Assembly: GCA_021234155.1 (NCBI GenBank) | Contig: JAJEKV010000072.1 | Location: 5,061,620-5,125,619 of the forward strand | DNA: 64,000 nt | Reading direction: 5' to 3' | Origin: Isoetes taiwanensis | Lineage: Eukaryota; Streptophyta; Lycopodiopsida; Isoetales; Isoetaceae | Shown: positions 43,583 through 56,379 of the stretch, piece by piece | Position numbering within the stretch: position 1 is the first letter of the stretch | Layout: the number at the start of each line of letters is the position of its first letter | The notes under the pieces: model-generated | Database searches by the model: none | The model's input: the letters and a program-made list of their open reading frames with translations, nothing else | Told to the model about the DNA's origin: nothing | Made by a program: the position numbers and the translations under genes

Positions 43583-46500
43583 ATGAAGATCCTTTTCCGG
43601 AATTTAAGGGGATTAAAGGTCCTTTTGAAAAGGAGAAGAGCTATTTGTCGATAAGAGATTATAAAGGCGTACATAATTCTCGCTGCAAGAATTGAGACTA
43701 CCTAACTTTTGAGTGCTCAAATCTTCTTCATTTGGATTGGTCCCCGCCGCCTTCAATTTGGATTAGCTACAAACATTCCGGGGGCCTATGCATGATCTGG
43801 AAAATCTGAATCATGCTCTTTTCTACAACAGCCTTGCAAAATGGATGACCGAGAGTTTTTCAATCATCTAAACTCTCCCTTGGTGTCAACATCTATGCCC
43901 TACCAACTCAAAGGAGAGAGAAGACTTATGGTCGAAAAATAAATATCATTGGCTCGTAACCATAACAATATTACCTGGATTTTAGTGACTTGACTTTAAT
44001 AATCCTCGCCTCTGACTTCAAGTCCAATAATAATTTCAAAGATGTCTCATAAGGAGAGGGACAATTGGGAAAATTTAATGGACTCTAATTTGTTTAATCA
44101 TATTCCTTCTTCTAATCGCTAAGTACTCCGGGTCCAATAAGCAAAAAGGTAACTCTAGAGTATTCGTAGGCCCCTGATAGATTTTATATCAAAATGTCCG
44201 ATCTAGACTCTCGGGATAACTGTGTTGTCTTGAGTGATGAATGCACAACTATTTCTGACCATCAGCCACAATTTCTCCAGACCAAACACCTCAATAATAT
44301 CAAGAGACAAGGTAACATCCCTTTCAAGCTAAATTGTTCCATTTTAAATAGTGAGAAATTTTGTGTTGATTTCTCCAATTTTTATGGTAATCTTCCGAGA
44401 GTTCGTAATTAATGATTCTATGAGAGCCTTTTATTCTAATCTAAAGGCTTCCAAAGCATGGATCAAGCTATGGTCCAAAACCTCCATGAGCAGAAAAGAA
44501 AACAAATGTAAACTTCGACCGCTATGAGGGATGTTAGATCTAAATTGCAACCGATCCTTTGGAATACCTCTCTTCATCAAATTGAAGATGATCTTGAACA
44601 TGCCATTACAAATATTGAAGAGTATGAGGCTAAAGGTCGCCATGAAGAGTAAGATCAAATTCCATAATAGTATGGACAATTTAATACCAAATTTTTCAGA
44701 ATAGCCAAAAAATAGGCTCTAAAAAAGGAAATCTCCAAGATCAAAAATGATATTGGCCATACCATAGATGATCCAAAGGAAATTACTCAATATTTCTTCC
44801 AAATACTCAAAAATTTTTCTAATCAAAGATAATGCTAATGGGATAATCCCGAGGCCAATGGACTTCCCGAACACTCTAATTCCTTGCCTATCAATATATT
44901 GATCCTTTGAGTGACCAGATCCTAAAACATGCCTTCAAGAGGAGATTACAAATTTTTAAATGCCATGGCTAAAGGTAAAAGCCTGGCCCTGATGGGTTTC
45001 CACCAGAATTTTTATTAAGTTCGGGATGTTCTTAAGAATGATCTTATTGCCATGATTAAGGGTTTCCGCATTCCAACCATTTTGCACCCCCCCAGATTAT
45101 CCTCGAGATTCATCACCCTCATTCCTAAAAGTGACAATCCCCGAGACTTTCAATGAATGGAGACCCATATCTTTGACCAACACGACCTACAAACTTTGTG
45201 CCAAAATCATTGCAAAAGGGATCAAAGGTTTTCAGAAAAATATCGGTTTGCATCAATCAGCTTCCTATCGCATGATACATCCTTGATAATTATATTGCAG
45301 CTTATGGAGAGGGTATGCATTGGGCTAGAATTTCAAATAAAAATGTGTCCTCTTGAAACTTGATTTTTCCAAAGCCTTTGATACAATCAGTGGGATTTTG
45401 ATCCTCGCCCTTCAAAAAATTGGGATCCCAATCAAATTAATTGACTTGATTATGGGCCTTAATCTTAGATCTCAACTGCAATCATAATAAATGGCTCTCC
45501 CTCTACCTTTTTCACTTTGAATAATGGAGTAAGGCAAGGCTGCCCCTTAGCCCCTTTATCCGCTCATAATTGTGGCTGAAATGTTAACAAGTAATTCTCC
45601 ATCATCAACAAGTTGGTAACATTGAGGGTCTTAAGCTTCCTCGATAACTGCTCTCATCTTACCATAATGCAATATGCTGATGACCCTTCAGCTTTTTGAA
45701 AAATGAGCGTAACAACATTGAACTTTTTTAAACATTATCAAAGGTTTTAGTGCAACCTCCAGGATTTATCTAAATGCAACAAGTGCATCATCCTAGAGAA
45801 TCTAATCAAAATGACATCCCGGCATTAAATGCTATGATTTCAAATACCAACCACTCTTGGGGATGCCACTCTCTCTTGACACGAAGTGTTAAAAACCTTT
45901 GACTCCAATTGTTTCTAAAGTCAGAAAAAAGTTGAGTAATTATGGTAGTTGTCTCTCCTTGGCGGTGAAGAACAATCATTTGCCAACTCGACTTGCTAGT
46001 TCCCACATTTATTTCTCTTCGCTCTCCTAGTCCTCTAAATGTATATATCACAGATAGAGAGGATTGTTAGAAATTTTATTTGGGGTAAAATCATATGGTA
46101 AATTGGAATTATGTTACTCAAAAAGAGGTAAAGGGGTCTTGGCTGTAAAAACTTTGCTCTTTACAGGATATGCTTTGCTTTATGGGCAAATATGTTTGGA
46201 AATCTCCGCTTAATCATGGTAGTCCTGCTACTTCTTTTATTATTTATTGGCTTCAAAATAGCAAGTTCAAGGGGCATCCTTCAGTTAAACATCATTTGCC
46301 TCATTCTGCCTTCTCTGAGTCTAAACCTGGTGCTAATACTTCCCCTCTAATGAGGAATTTGATATTGGCGTGGAATAAAGTTTCCAAAGCTTACTCTCAT
46401 GATCAAATCTCAATTTCTAGTCACAACACCAGCATCTTTTGGAATCCAAACCTTTGTTGTTAGAGATGACAAGCCTTAGCTCTAAAAACATCCTAATTTA

Positions 46501-47200
46501 CTTGAAATGGATGGAGAAGAACATTGACCTTAGGAGATTTATGGATTGATAATGATGGACATCTTGACTAGGCTTAAAGCTAAAATAAGAGGCACTACCT
46601 CGACAGACCCTTTTGATCACATAATGAAACAAAGGTGGCAATAAATCTTAATCCTAACATTAATTGTGACACTCATTGGTCTTGTAGAGACGTAAAAACT
46701 TACAAAGTTTCCAATATTTATGCTTATCTTACTGGGGATTCTCAACAGGGCCTAAAGCGGGGAACATCGCACATAAATTCTGGATGTTGAGTCAATCCTT
46801 TTTAAGAATATTTGGAAATCTTTTCTCGGGTCTCCCCAAAGTTGCCTTTTTTCATTTTGGTTACTAGCAAACAAAAGCATTCCTCGCTTGGAACTTATTC
46901 ATAAGATTTATTCCTCCCTGCTCAAACTATCTCTCAACTATGTCCTCTTCACGCAATTCTATTGAAAATGTCCAAAGATATCTTCACATGTCCAAAAATT
47001 AATGGCTATTTATGGAAATTGGATCCTAAATAACTTTGGTATTGTAAAACCAAGGAATATCATTGAATTCATTTCTAATAATGATCCCATGAAAAACTCT
47101 CTTTGCTATATTATTTTTTGGAACATTTGGAAAAATAGAAACAAATGTCTCTATGGTGGTCATAAAAATTCAATTCTTTGGATTCGGGGTTTCAGATAAT
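43583..47200 (+). pseudogene. LINE ORF2: endonuclease and reverse transcriptase, frame-broken
   Basis: Starts with MKILFRNLRGLK (43583), the usual M-K-I-L-x-W-N-x-R-G-L start of the APE-type endonuclease with Trp changed to Arg. RT blocks: PDGFPPEFLL (44988-45016), TLIPKSDNPRDF (45116-45152) followed by WRPISLTN (45158), LDFSKAFDTIS (45359-45391), NGSPSTFFTLNNGVRQGCPL (45489-45548), and the catalytic QYADD box (45670-45684). A later LPKVAFFHFGY (46834-46866) and IIFWNIWKNRNKCLYGG (47110-47160) match the zf-RVT and downstream region of plant LINEs. The reading frame changes repeatedly, often next to homopolymers. With the QYADD core intact, sequence error and real decay are both possible. Confidence 0.8.
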
Positions 47201-48074
47201 TTATGACATTGAGCTGATGGTAATCAAAAAAAAAAAACAGATACGATAATTATATGAGAGATGGAATAACCTTTGAAGTTTTTGGGGACCTTTCAATAGT
47301 TTTAAGCTTAATTGTCATGATATCTCTTCTAATGCCAATTCTTTTTGTTGATAGATTACCCTGAACGCAAAGTACAAGCTTGACCTTCAATATGATGTGG
47401 CGAAGAGGCAATAATGTCAAGGCTTGGAAACAAGAGGGGCGATGTTTTTCAGCATAATAATCATGACTACGGTTTTTGGGACAGGACGCTTAAAGGAAAA
47501 ACTTATGGATTCCTTATCGAAATTTAAAGGTTGAAATCCATTAAATTTGAGGAGTTCGCAAAGGAACTCATCTCATGCATGCACTATTTTGGTTTATTAA
47601 GGTTTGGCGAGACATGATGTAATCTCGGCTTTGAAACCTATAGGGGAAAGCTATTACTATCATAGAGGCATTGATTGCTTTGGAACAATGATTCATCTAA
47701 TGGCCACATGCAATTCCGCCTGACATCGAACTAGTGGATCGGAAGCAACTAAACCCAATTTATCAAGCTTCAAATCCGTGACCACTTATTTCCTAACTTC
47801 ATAACTTCGAAGCTTTTGTTTTACCGTGAACTATCTTCAATGCTTTAAGATCTCACTTGGCAAGGATAGCGTGTATCTTCTTCATCGATCTAAGCGCACC
47901 GGTTGATCCCAAATAACTTGATCAATTCTATTTTGTATCTTGCAACTTTAAGCTACTTAACCTCTATATAGTTTAACTCTAAAGGCTTATCATTCTTGGA
48001 TATGCCTATGGTTTATGTAATTGTTTTCTATAATTAATGATTAAAAGCTTTTTCCTTCAAAAAAAAAAAAAAAA

Positions 48075-48689
48075 TAGCCCATATCCTCGAATGAATAGTC
48101 CCATCTAAACACTTCTTGAATTAGACCTAATTTTAAATTGTTGACGATAATTTGACCAATACATTGACTGGCATCATCCCTGACGCAGCAAATCGGACCT
48201 ATAGCCCGATGATTTTCGTTGAACCGTATTACCAATATATTAAAAGAATGATAATGTTAAGCAAAGCAAGTGAGGAGGAAGGAGAACTGCCCCAAAGAGA
48301 CAGCGACACTGACACTCCACAACCTTCACAAACAACCGGCAACTCATCGCTAAAATAAACCTAATTACCACCATAACACCTGCTAGAAGTCCCGCCAAAA
48401 TGGCAAACTTCGCTTCTATTAATCCTCGAACACTGTGAAAGCTTTGAAATAGCTTGTACCGAAGTCGCAGGAATCGAGAGGCTGCAGGCTGCTGAATCCC
48501 CCTCAAAGATCCACAATCGCCGTCAAATCAACCACACCAACCACACGACAGATGTCAGTAAGAGCTACACCAGGATACATGAAGCAAAGAATCAAGGGTC
48601 AATCTCACCCGGGGCCAGAGCCCCTCACCCAATCCTGCAGCCCGGCGAGGGCATAAAACCGCATAATGCCTATGCCTCATGATGAAGGC
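48075..48689. other. Spacer between the LINE and the second block copy
   Basis: No gene is recognised. A GC-rich segment (48500-48690) with ggggccagagcccctcacc and gcagcccggcgagggc has no close counterpart elsewhere in the window. The left boundary of block copy 2 falls near 48690, where the phrase gcattttgagggtcc starts to match copy 1. Confidence 0.45.
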
Positions 48690-51649
48690 CACGCATTTTG
48701 AGGGTCCTCCACAGCAGGATTGGTCGGGAGTAGCTATAATGTGTTCAAACAATTTACGTAACCTAGGATATGCAATGGCGACCTCTTATAGCCAATAGTC
48801 GAGGAAAAGGATTTTCTAGGGATGGAGTTAGATTCCGGCAAGAAACCAAAAGAACAATGAAAATATGGAAAACAAACTTTTACTAAATGCAATCATAAAA
48901 CAAAATGTTACATGATGGCCTTGAACAATTGAACTTCCTCGTTAGATATATGCGAGCACCATCTTGAATCAATACTCATTTCTATCATGGGTGTGCAGAT
49001 TTTAGTATGAAACATACTTAGGTTGCAATGAGAAGTTTTTAGCCCCTTTCCCTTCGTTGTTTGTATTTAGCATTGTAATTTTGTTCCTAATTACTTTCTT
49101 TGATTTCAACTCACAGAGGAAGCCTATCTTTGCTGGTGTTTTAATGCTTAATGTAGGCACCCAAACCAACCATGTTTCATAGTAAAATTGATCAACCTTC
49201 ATACACATTACTCTTACGGGTAATTTAAAGGGGCTGTCATAAGGTCTTTGTAGGTAGAAGGATTTTTTGTATAATTGTTGTTATAGGGCAGGAAAAGTTC
49301 TGATTTACATATAAAATGTTAATTTGAAAGCGGTTGGGAACATGGGCACAGTTGATCCGGGACTCGGAATGGCATCTTCTATAGTTGGGAGGATAGTTTT
49401 TCCTTATCGGTTGCCTTTCCCAAGAAGTTATGTTCGCGGGGAAAGCGTGACTTGTGTCTTCCTTTATTTTGCTTTAGGACTCTATCGCGCAAAAGACCAA
49501 GCGAGGCATAGGCTTTTGCTCATCTTTGCCAAGATAAACAAACATCTCAATACCACATGTAGTGCATACTTCCTTTCATATGATTACAAAGTACCCAAAT
49601 CATTTTGGGGAACCAATAGAACTCACGAGTCTATCAGTACAATGGGTGCTAAAGGGTAGGCAATAGTGAGTGAGTTCCAATTCTATAGGCACAAAGATTA
49701 GGGTGGATAAAGAAAAGCGAGATAGAAATGCTTGAAGGTTTAGGTAAAAGGATAGGGTGACATTGAGCAGGTCAAATCCATGGGTAGGTAAAAATGACAT
49801 CTAAATAAGAAGGGAACAAAGATAGGGATAAGCAAATATGAAAAGTGGAATTTAAAAATAGGATATATGCATCTCTGAATTCCAAAGATCTGGTATTGTC
49901 GACTGATGATCATGCGACACAGATTAGCACAAAAGAAGTAGACAATGGTGAGTGAGGTCAGGTTCATAGGCTGCTGATTAGGTTGGCATTGGTAAGCACA
50001 AGGTTTTACTCAAAATTAACGGCATTCACGGTAAAGGTAAAAAGTGACACACCAATTTCTATCCAAGAGTGAGATACATAACACCACAACCCATGTCGGA
50101 TGTGTGACTTTTGAATCAATGACTTCGATAAATGGGGCCTTATAGTTTATATTCATAATGACATTTTGAAAGGAGAGGAGCCATCATATGGAAGGAACTA
50201 AGGTTTTGTGATTAAGTTTAGTCTAGTAAGCGGCTTTGATATATGGATATAATTTAGAGCCACAATGAGGAGGTGGCAGGAATCTGGTTGGGAAGCAAGG
50301 GATATGGTTTGCAGAGCGAGAAAAAGGAAATTGTTCTCTGACGGTTAACAACAAAAATAATAATGGGTCACAATTTATCTCTCCACAATTCAAAAGCATA
50401 TTTGTTAAGCGGTTAATGCGAGGCCAAGCAATTTTTTTCGTGGTGTTTATGTGACAGCATGATCTTTATGAGCTAGCTAGCGGTGCTAGTTTTAAAATCT
50501 TCGTGGGCTTTATAAGATGGGGAGTGGCATCTTTGGGGATTTGAGTTGGTCTCGAGGCTGCCATAAAGCGGGGGCTGGACATGTTCACGAGTCAGAAAGT
50601 TGTCAGTCACCGCAAAATATCTGTATTGTTAAACATGAAAAACTACTCGCAAACCAAGAAAATAAACATGATTGGATCTTGTTAGTTTAAGCACGCCGTG
50701 TAGCAGGACTAAGCACCACAAAAATTTACGTATGAAAAAGCCTTGAATTCCAAACGTAATGACAAGAAAACATTTATCCTTCAGTGAAAATTAAAGCATG
50801 GTGCTGAGTTCTGGCTACTTCTCTGATTCTCCAGCGTATTGAAAAGAAAAGTTTAACATCGTTTGTCAGATCCTTTTGTCCCTGACCATACACTTTGAAT
50901 AAGTGGAATGTAATGAGAACCAAATTTTGTTTCATTCTAATTGCAACTGCTGAAGTTCCAAAGATTGATTTGGCAGTAGATTTTTATGTTTTCTGACAAG
51001 CAAATGGAGCTAAAGAAGCTTTTGAAGATCTGTGACCCAAGACCATAGAAAGTAGTAAGGGTGAGTCTATCAAATACATTGATGCTACCAGGAAAAGTTT
51101 GAATAAATCTGCTTTATATACTTTCAAAAAGGCGAGCATACCAGAGATGTTGTAAGCCAGCCTTCCTTCAAACAACCCAAGCAAACATGAATGATAACAA
51201 TAGCGCTAGGTGCTTGCAGGTCCGAATAGAAATTGAAAGCATGCATTAAGGCCTCAGATAATCCAGGCAACAATAAGGTTGAGGCTGGTCCGTCGATCCG
51301 AACAATTAAATCGATGAATAGAGAAGGGTAATATGGTGTTTGGTGGCCTTCAAAGAGGAGTGCAAAGGGAATTAAGAAAAGACAGATTGGCAAAGAAACC
51401 CCAATTCAAAGCAAATTCCATCGACTCAAAATCCACTTTAAATCTTAGTGCTATGGATGAAAGCTGCAGATTTAAGCATAGGGAAGAAAAGAAACGAGAA
51501 GCAAATGGTTAACTATGCAAAAGAAGTAAAAAGCAATTGGCCGCAGTAGAAAGAGGTAGGAAATAATTGCCCCGCACATGGATATAAGAAAGAAAAATGG
51601 CCATGCATGGAGATATAAGAAAACACAAGCAAACAAGACAAGACAAGCA

Positions 51650-52560
51650 ATATTATTGAACAACGGACATAACCTTGGCCGCCATGGTAAGATTAACCTG
51701 AGCGGTCGGGAATACAGCCGCCGGCCGTGAAGCCGAAGCTTAGTGAGGCCGATCAAACACATTTTATGCAAAAAATAGTTAACAAATCCTTGGCAGTCGC
51801 GTATAGCAAGAATGCACTCTTACTCAGTGACTGCGAAATCGAAGAGGCAAAATCCAGTACAAAAAAATGGCAGCGCAAAGAGGAGACCAAAAATAAGAAA
51901 ATACAAAACCTTCCATAATCTAATCACAATAGAACGAGAGTAAGAAAGGTGCACACAAGATAGAGATGATACATAGATGTAGAATAATCCTAGAAGAATG
52001 GCGCAAGAGCGAGAGCAAAGAGATGTCTAGAAGAGGAAAACGGGCGTGGGAAGAAATGGAAAGTGTCAAGAACCTACACGGTAAAACAAGGAAAATAATG
52101 TGAAAATATGCAAGCAATGCTGAAGAAATATATGCCAAGACTGATAAAGAATCTAATATATGAACAGAATCAAGAGTACAATGGTCTCAAGACAAGCAGA
52201 ACACGAGACAGCATGCTCAGGAAGGCTTAAGATCAAGGAACCGAATGGACGACAAGAAGAGATGCCTCCTTATATATCTAGACCAGACCAATCTGATCGC
52301 CACCCAATGGATGAGATCATGCAAGTGTCAAAGATGCATATTGGTTCTAGAATATTCTAAACCCTCCTGAAACGGGTCCCACATATGAGAAAGATGTGGG
52401 ATGTCTTTAACAAATATTGGTAGCCCATTTGGCAAAAGTGTGTGAGTCGTAACTAGGAGGTTGCAGTTCAAAGTCTGTCTTGTGCAACCGCCCATTTGTA
52501 TTCAGTGTGATGACTATCTTTTGTACATACGAGTATAATGTTAAGTATGATATGAATATA
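51650..52560 (-). mobile_element. LTR-like region, block copy 2
   Basis: Counterpart of 4926-5866, with the TATA-like box near 52270 and the SINE-like head near 52417. Many small indels; nothing additional is visible. Confidence 0.4.
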
Positions 52561-52564
52561 TCCG

Positions 52565-53240
52565 TATTAATTAGATCCATCCCCCTCTTGCAATGACGAG
52601 TCCTCGAATTTGGGGCGGAGTACTCAAACTTGGCTTATCAGGAATTAGCGTCGGTGAAACTTCGGCAATTTATTTATCAGGAGCATTAGTCAAATTCTAC
52701 GTAGGTTCGAGGTTCTATCACTTGGCGAGTAACCTTTCAATGAATAAAATAATACAATCTTGGCTAAAAACTTGGAGTCCGAATCCTCTGACCCTTGGAA
52801 CCCTCATGACTATCCAAATTTCGGGTGGTGGCTTACGGGGAACGCGATCCCGAAAGTATTGGTCGTGGGCTCCAATAGAGAAACATGAAATATTGATGAA
52901 GCCAACAACCGAGAGAGCTTCGGTCGGAATGCCACATTGCTGATCCGGCCGCGGATCCGGTAAGGACCAAAGGCGCGACGATAGTCAAGCGAATTCTGAG
53001 GGGCGTGGAGGGTGGAGGTCCCACGAAGAAGCGGACAAGGTGACCAGCTAACGTGGAATTTAGTTATTGTCAAATGTATAATGCAGATAGCGTTCTTATT
53101 GCTTTCGGTGGAAGATGATGCTGAAGATCCGATTGAAAGAGCACGGAGTTTTCTCAAGTCGAGACTTGGCACTAGGATGACCGGCGATCAACGAAGATCG
53201 CGACCAAAGTTCGAGAAGAACGAGTCCGGCGATGGGAGGC
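52565..53240 (-). pseudogene. Chromovirus integrase C-terminus/chromodomain fragment, block copy 2
   Basis: Counterpart of 5867-6550. The phrase SIFHVSLLEP and a PYRIRGRISNVAF segment remain readable on the minus strand (52810-53172), but the chromodomain is scrambled by indels. Confidence 0.75.
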
Positions 53241-53264
53241 ATGTCTTAAGTTATTATAGCGAGG

Positions 53265-53660
53265 TTCACGCTAAGCGTGAACTGGAGGTTTGACGATTAG
53301 AGATAGCAAAGGTTCAATGAGGTTATGTAGTGTAGTGTGAAATATGGATGCATAAAGGGTACGAGCTTAAAATGGGATGCATACTAATTTAGCTTCAAAT
53401 TCACGCCAAGCATGGTTCACAATAGGAGCTACCAACACCAAGCTGAATTGGCAATTAATTTAGCTTTAAATTTATGCCAAGCGTGATCTCTTGTTTTGAA
53501 AAGCATTCTAAAAAAATGTTTATCTTCTTTTTCGTGAATTTTTTGTTTTTAAAAAGCTTCCGCTGCCGTGAATTGCATTAGTAGCTTAATTCATTTCCGC
53601 GTCTTTCTATGTTGATCCATTGCGAGTTCTATTCAAATGGCGCCGGTTTACGTTCTATGA
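53265..53660. repeat. GC palindrome cluster, block copy 2
   Basis: The first palindrome TTCACGCTAAGCGTGAA is exact at 53265-53281 and TCACGCCAAGCATG is exact near 53400. Others are altered: accaagctgaatt replaces the CACGCCAAGCGTG site, and ttccgcgtctttc replaces the TCACGTCAGGCGC site. Several changes fall on the CG-rich cores. Confidence 0.65.
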
Positions 53661-53687
53661 TACTGATTCAATATTCGTACTATTGTA

Positions 53688-56379
53688 GTCCATACATGGA
53701 GCGAAAACGCCATGCCCACAATCGCGGGTGGAATATGGTTGCCCATTACCCACTGCATAGTATGGTCAAAATCATGATTCAAGCTCACCGAGCGGACTCT
53801 CGCATAAATTATTATGGAGAAGAAGAAGACCGGAAGCAGCAACCAAAATCAAAAGGTGGTGATGACATTGCATCCTTCCGATAGCACATCTAGCGAATTA
53901 GGGTCCAAATTTCATTATAGATAAGATTGTCTTTGTAAGGAGGCTGCATTATAGCACGAAGTGGAAACGAATTAAGGGACGGCTTTGGCGCAAAAGCCAG
54001 CCGGATACTATGGGTAGGCGCTCTGTTGATGTATCTTTGACTTGAATGTGTGAGGAGATGAGAAAGACTTCCGGGGGCTAGACGACACTGAGACCATTTG
54101 GATTTTAGACCCGTTCCAAAGAAACACACTTTCACTGGGGGATAGGATGTCCCTTCGTTGAGTGTTTGAAGTCATGTGGGAAGGATAATACGTTATAATG
54201 AAGTCAGCTGTGAGCTGAGTTACAAAGGTTATGGGGATGTGGCGTATCCCGAAATAGATTGCCCAAAACTGAAGGTCCAAAATGATGACATCAAAGTTTG
54301 TAATGCAATTAAAGGATCTTTAAAAAAATTGAAGGCTAAAATGCAAAACATAAAGAGCTCTACCCCAAGGTAATTCCGCCGAGTTGAGAAGAAAAGTGGC
54401 AATCGAGAAGAAGATTACTAGAGAGAAGAAGACAACGTCCCATTATTAGGTCTGGGTGCAAAAGGTCCTTGCGGAATCAACCACTTGCCCCTATAAACAT
54501 ATCACTCTTTGTGTTGGGCGGTAGGGGTGGGAGAGGAGATATGTAGGCAAACCGCATGACTACAAAGATCTTCTTTACTGACTATATAGATCAACAACCG
54601 AGGTCCTTTACTATTGTCATCGTTTGTCCTTTTGGGTGACTCACACCGCATGTACTATCCACTTTTGCTCATGATTTGAAGTGCCTCAAAGTAGTATTAG
54701 GAGGGGATGCCTAATATATGATGTTAAGGATAATGGCTGCAACAGCGATGGAAGATGGCACATGGATCTTCATTATGATATCCATCCGCCGTGACGGGGA
54801 ATATGCGATAATGCTAAGGCCAAAAGGGTGATAATAAATAATTAGTATGGAATGTTTTCTTCTAGATGATCCGTGACTTACAACCATATTCTATCATACC
54901 TAACTGTGATCAAGATGAGGAAACATGATGAGTCGAAGAGATGAGGAGGATCGGGACCCTCTCCTAAGTGGTGAAATCAAGTACAAGCTTACCAACTAGG
55001 AGAGAAGGGCCTCCTTAATAAAATGGATTTCCCTCGCCTATGGTCGCTATTAGAGCATTTGCTCCAATTGATACAAGCGTCTTGGAGCTTCATGTTGGAG
55101 AGGTTATATTGCGAGAGGTTCTTATGGGTGTTAGAAGATGTCCCTTTGCTTTGTGAGGAGGATGAGCGAGGGCCAAAAGATTTCTTGAACCATTCCTCAT
55201 GCATGTACTTGTCAAAATCTCCTAAAGGTCCTTATGGCAACCCGATCTTCAGCAATCAAAGTCACCGTGGACTTGTCCAATTCAAAATGACCGATGGTTA
55301 CGGTAGAGGAACTAGTAATCCATCGAGCAAGGAAAAATGACTGACCTTTAAACCGTCGCAAATCGTGATGAAGGTTTGCACAAAGTGATTCAATACAAAT
55401 CTAAAATAATGTTTAGCAGAAGGATGTAGAGGAATAGAAAATAACAATTCTACCATCCAGAAGAGCACGGAGATTAAGGGTGGCGAAGAGGGAGAATGAC
55501 GCAAACTGTGTGGAACGAAGATGACAGGGTATGGCCTTCTGGATGAAATGATGATTTAACAATTTAGGCCCCAGTTTTGAATTAAATGCCAAGCATGCTT
55601 TTGATTATATTTCATTGTCACACTAAATCACGTAGAGCACAATTTGGTTAAGACTAACTCAAATCACGCTGGCCCGGCGTTTTATTGGTGTGATCATATC
55701 TTCCGACGGTTTACACGCTTTGATGTTCGAAAATTGCCTTAGCGTTTCTAAGAAGGTTGCAGGTATTAGAGCCTAAACTTGAGTCCTTTGTAAAGACTTT
55801 TCTAAACATAAAGTGGCTAGAGATCGGGTTCATGGCACACCATTAGGAATCAAACACCAAGTGGATCTATCGCAACAAGACTTGAATACTAGAGAAAGCC
55901 ACTTTAGGTTGTTTTGAAGTTGGTATTTGGTCATCCATGGAACTAAAGAACATCGAAAGGATACTTTGAGGCATCAGGGGAAATCGTGAACATTAGTTGA
56001 CCTTTGGGATCGAACAAATGTGTGAAGTTACTAACTCAAAGATCCAACTGCAAAACCATTCTTCATCAAACACTCTTTGCAACATGATGGGACTAACTTG
56101 GTATCAAGAATAAGGATGATATAATCATGATGGATGACGATGCTCTCAAATGCTTCAATAACTCAAACGCGCAGGGGCACTTCAATCTACCATCACTACG
56201 ATCCAAAAATTTTGCGACAGATGATTTTTACGTTGAAGTTTATGTCTAATATGAATAATTTGGCTATGGGGATGATGGTGCGTGAAGTGTTAGATTCACA
56301 CCCGAACTAGATAGAACGGGTTGACATAGAACCAGTCACCTTGTTAAATACGTGGAAAACATGGATTGATCCCCCTTAA
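53688..56379 (+). pseudogene. Composite methyltransferase-like/HAD gene, block copy 2
   Basis: Counterpart of 6999-9729 from the phrase tccatacatggagcg to the stop at 56377-56379. Nearly every 50 bp contains an indel, so no long frame survives; the longest piece is 55023-55340. The acceptor before the HAD part and the TAG within it (near 55995) are retained. Whether these are real mutations or read errors cannot be decided from this sequence. Confidence 0.8.

Larger units (their letters stand above)
40600..48074 (+). mobile_element. LINE (L1-type non-LTR retrotransposon) with poly(A) tail
   Basis: In order on the plus strand: gag-like ORF1 (about 40985-43161), endonuclease start (43583), reverse transcriptase (about 44930-45690), zinc-finger/RVT region (about 46840-47000), a possible RNase H-like tail, a 3' untranslated stretch and 16 A residues at 48059-48074. 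Order and motifs match plant L1-type LINEs, which replicate by target-primed reverse transcription. ORF2 is broken by many frame changes and stops. The 5' boundary is an estimate. Confidence 0.8.

Noticed and set aside
52810-53172. Separate 120-aa gene in block copy 2
   Set aside because: It is the chromovirus integrase C-terminal fragment, readable by chance after indels.
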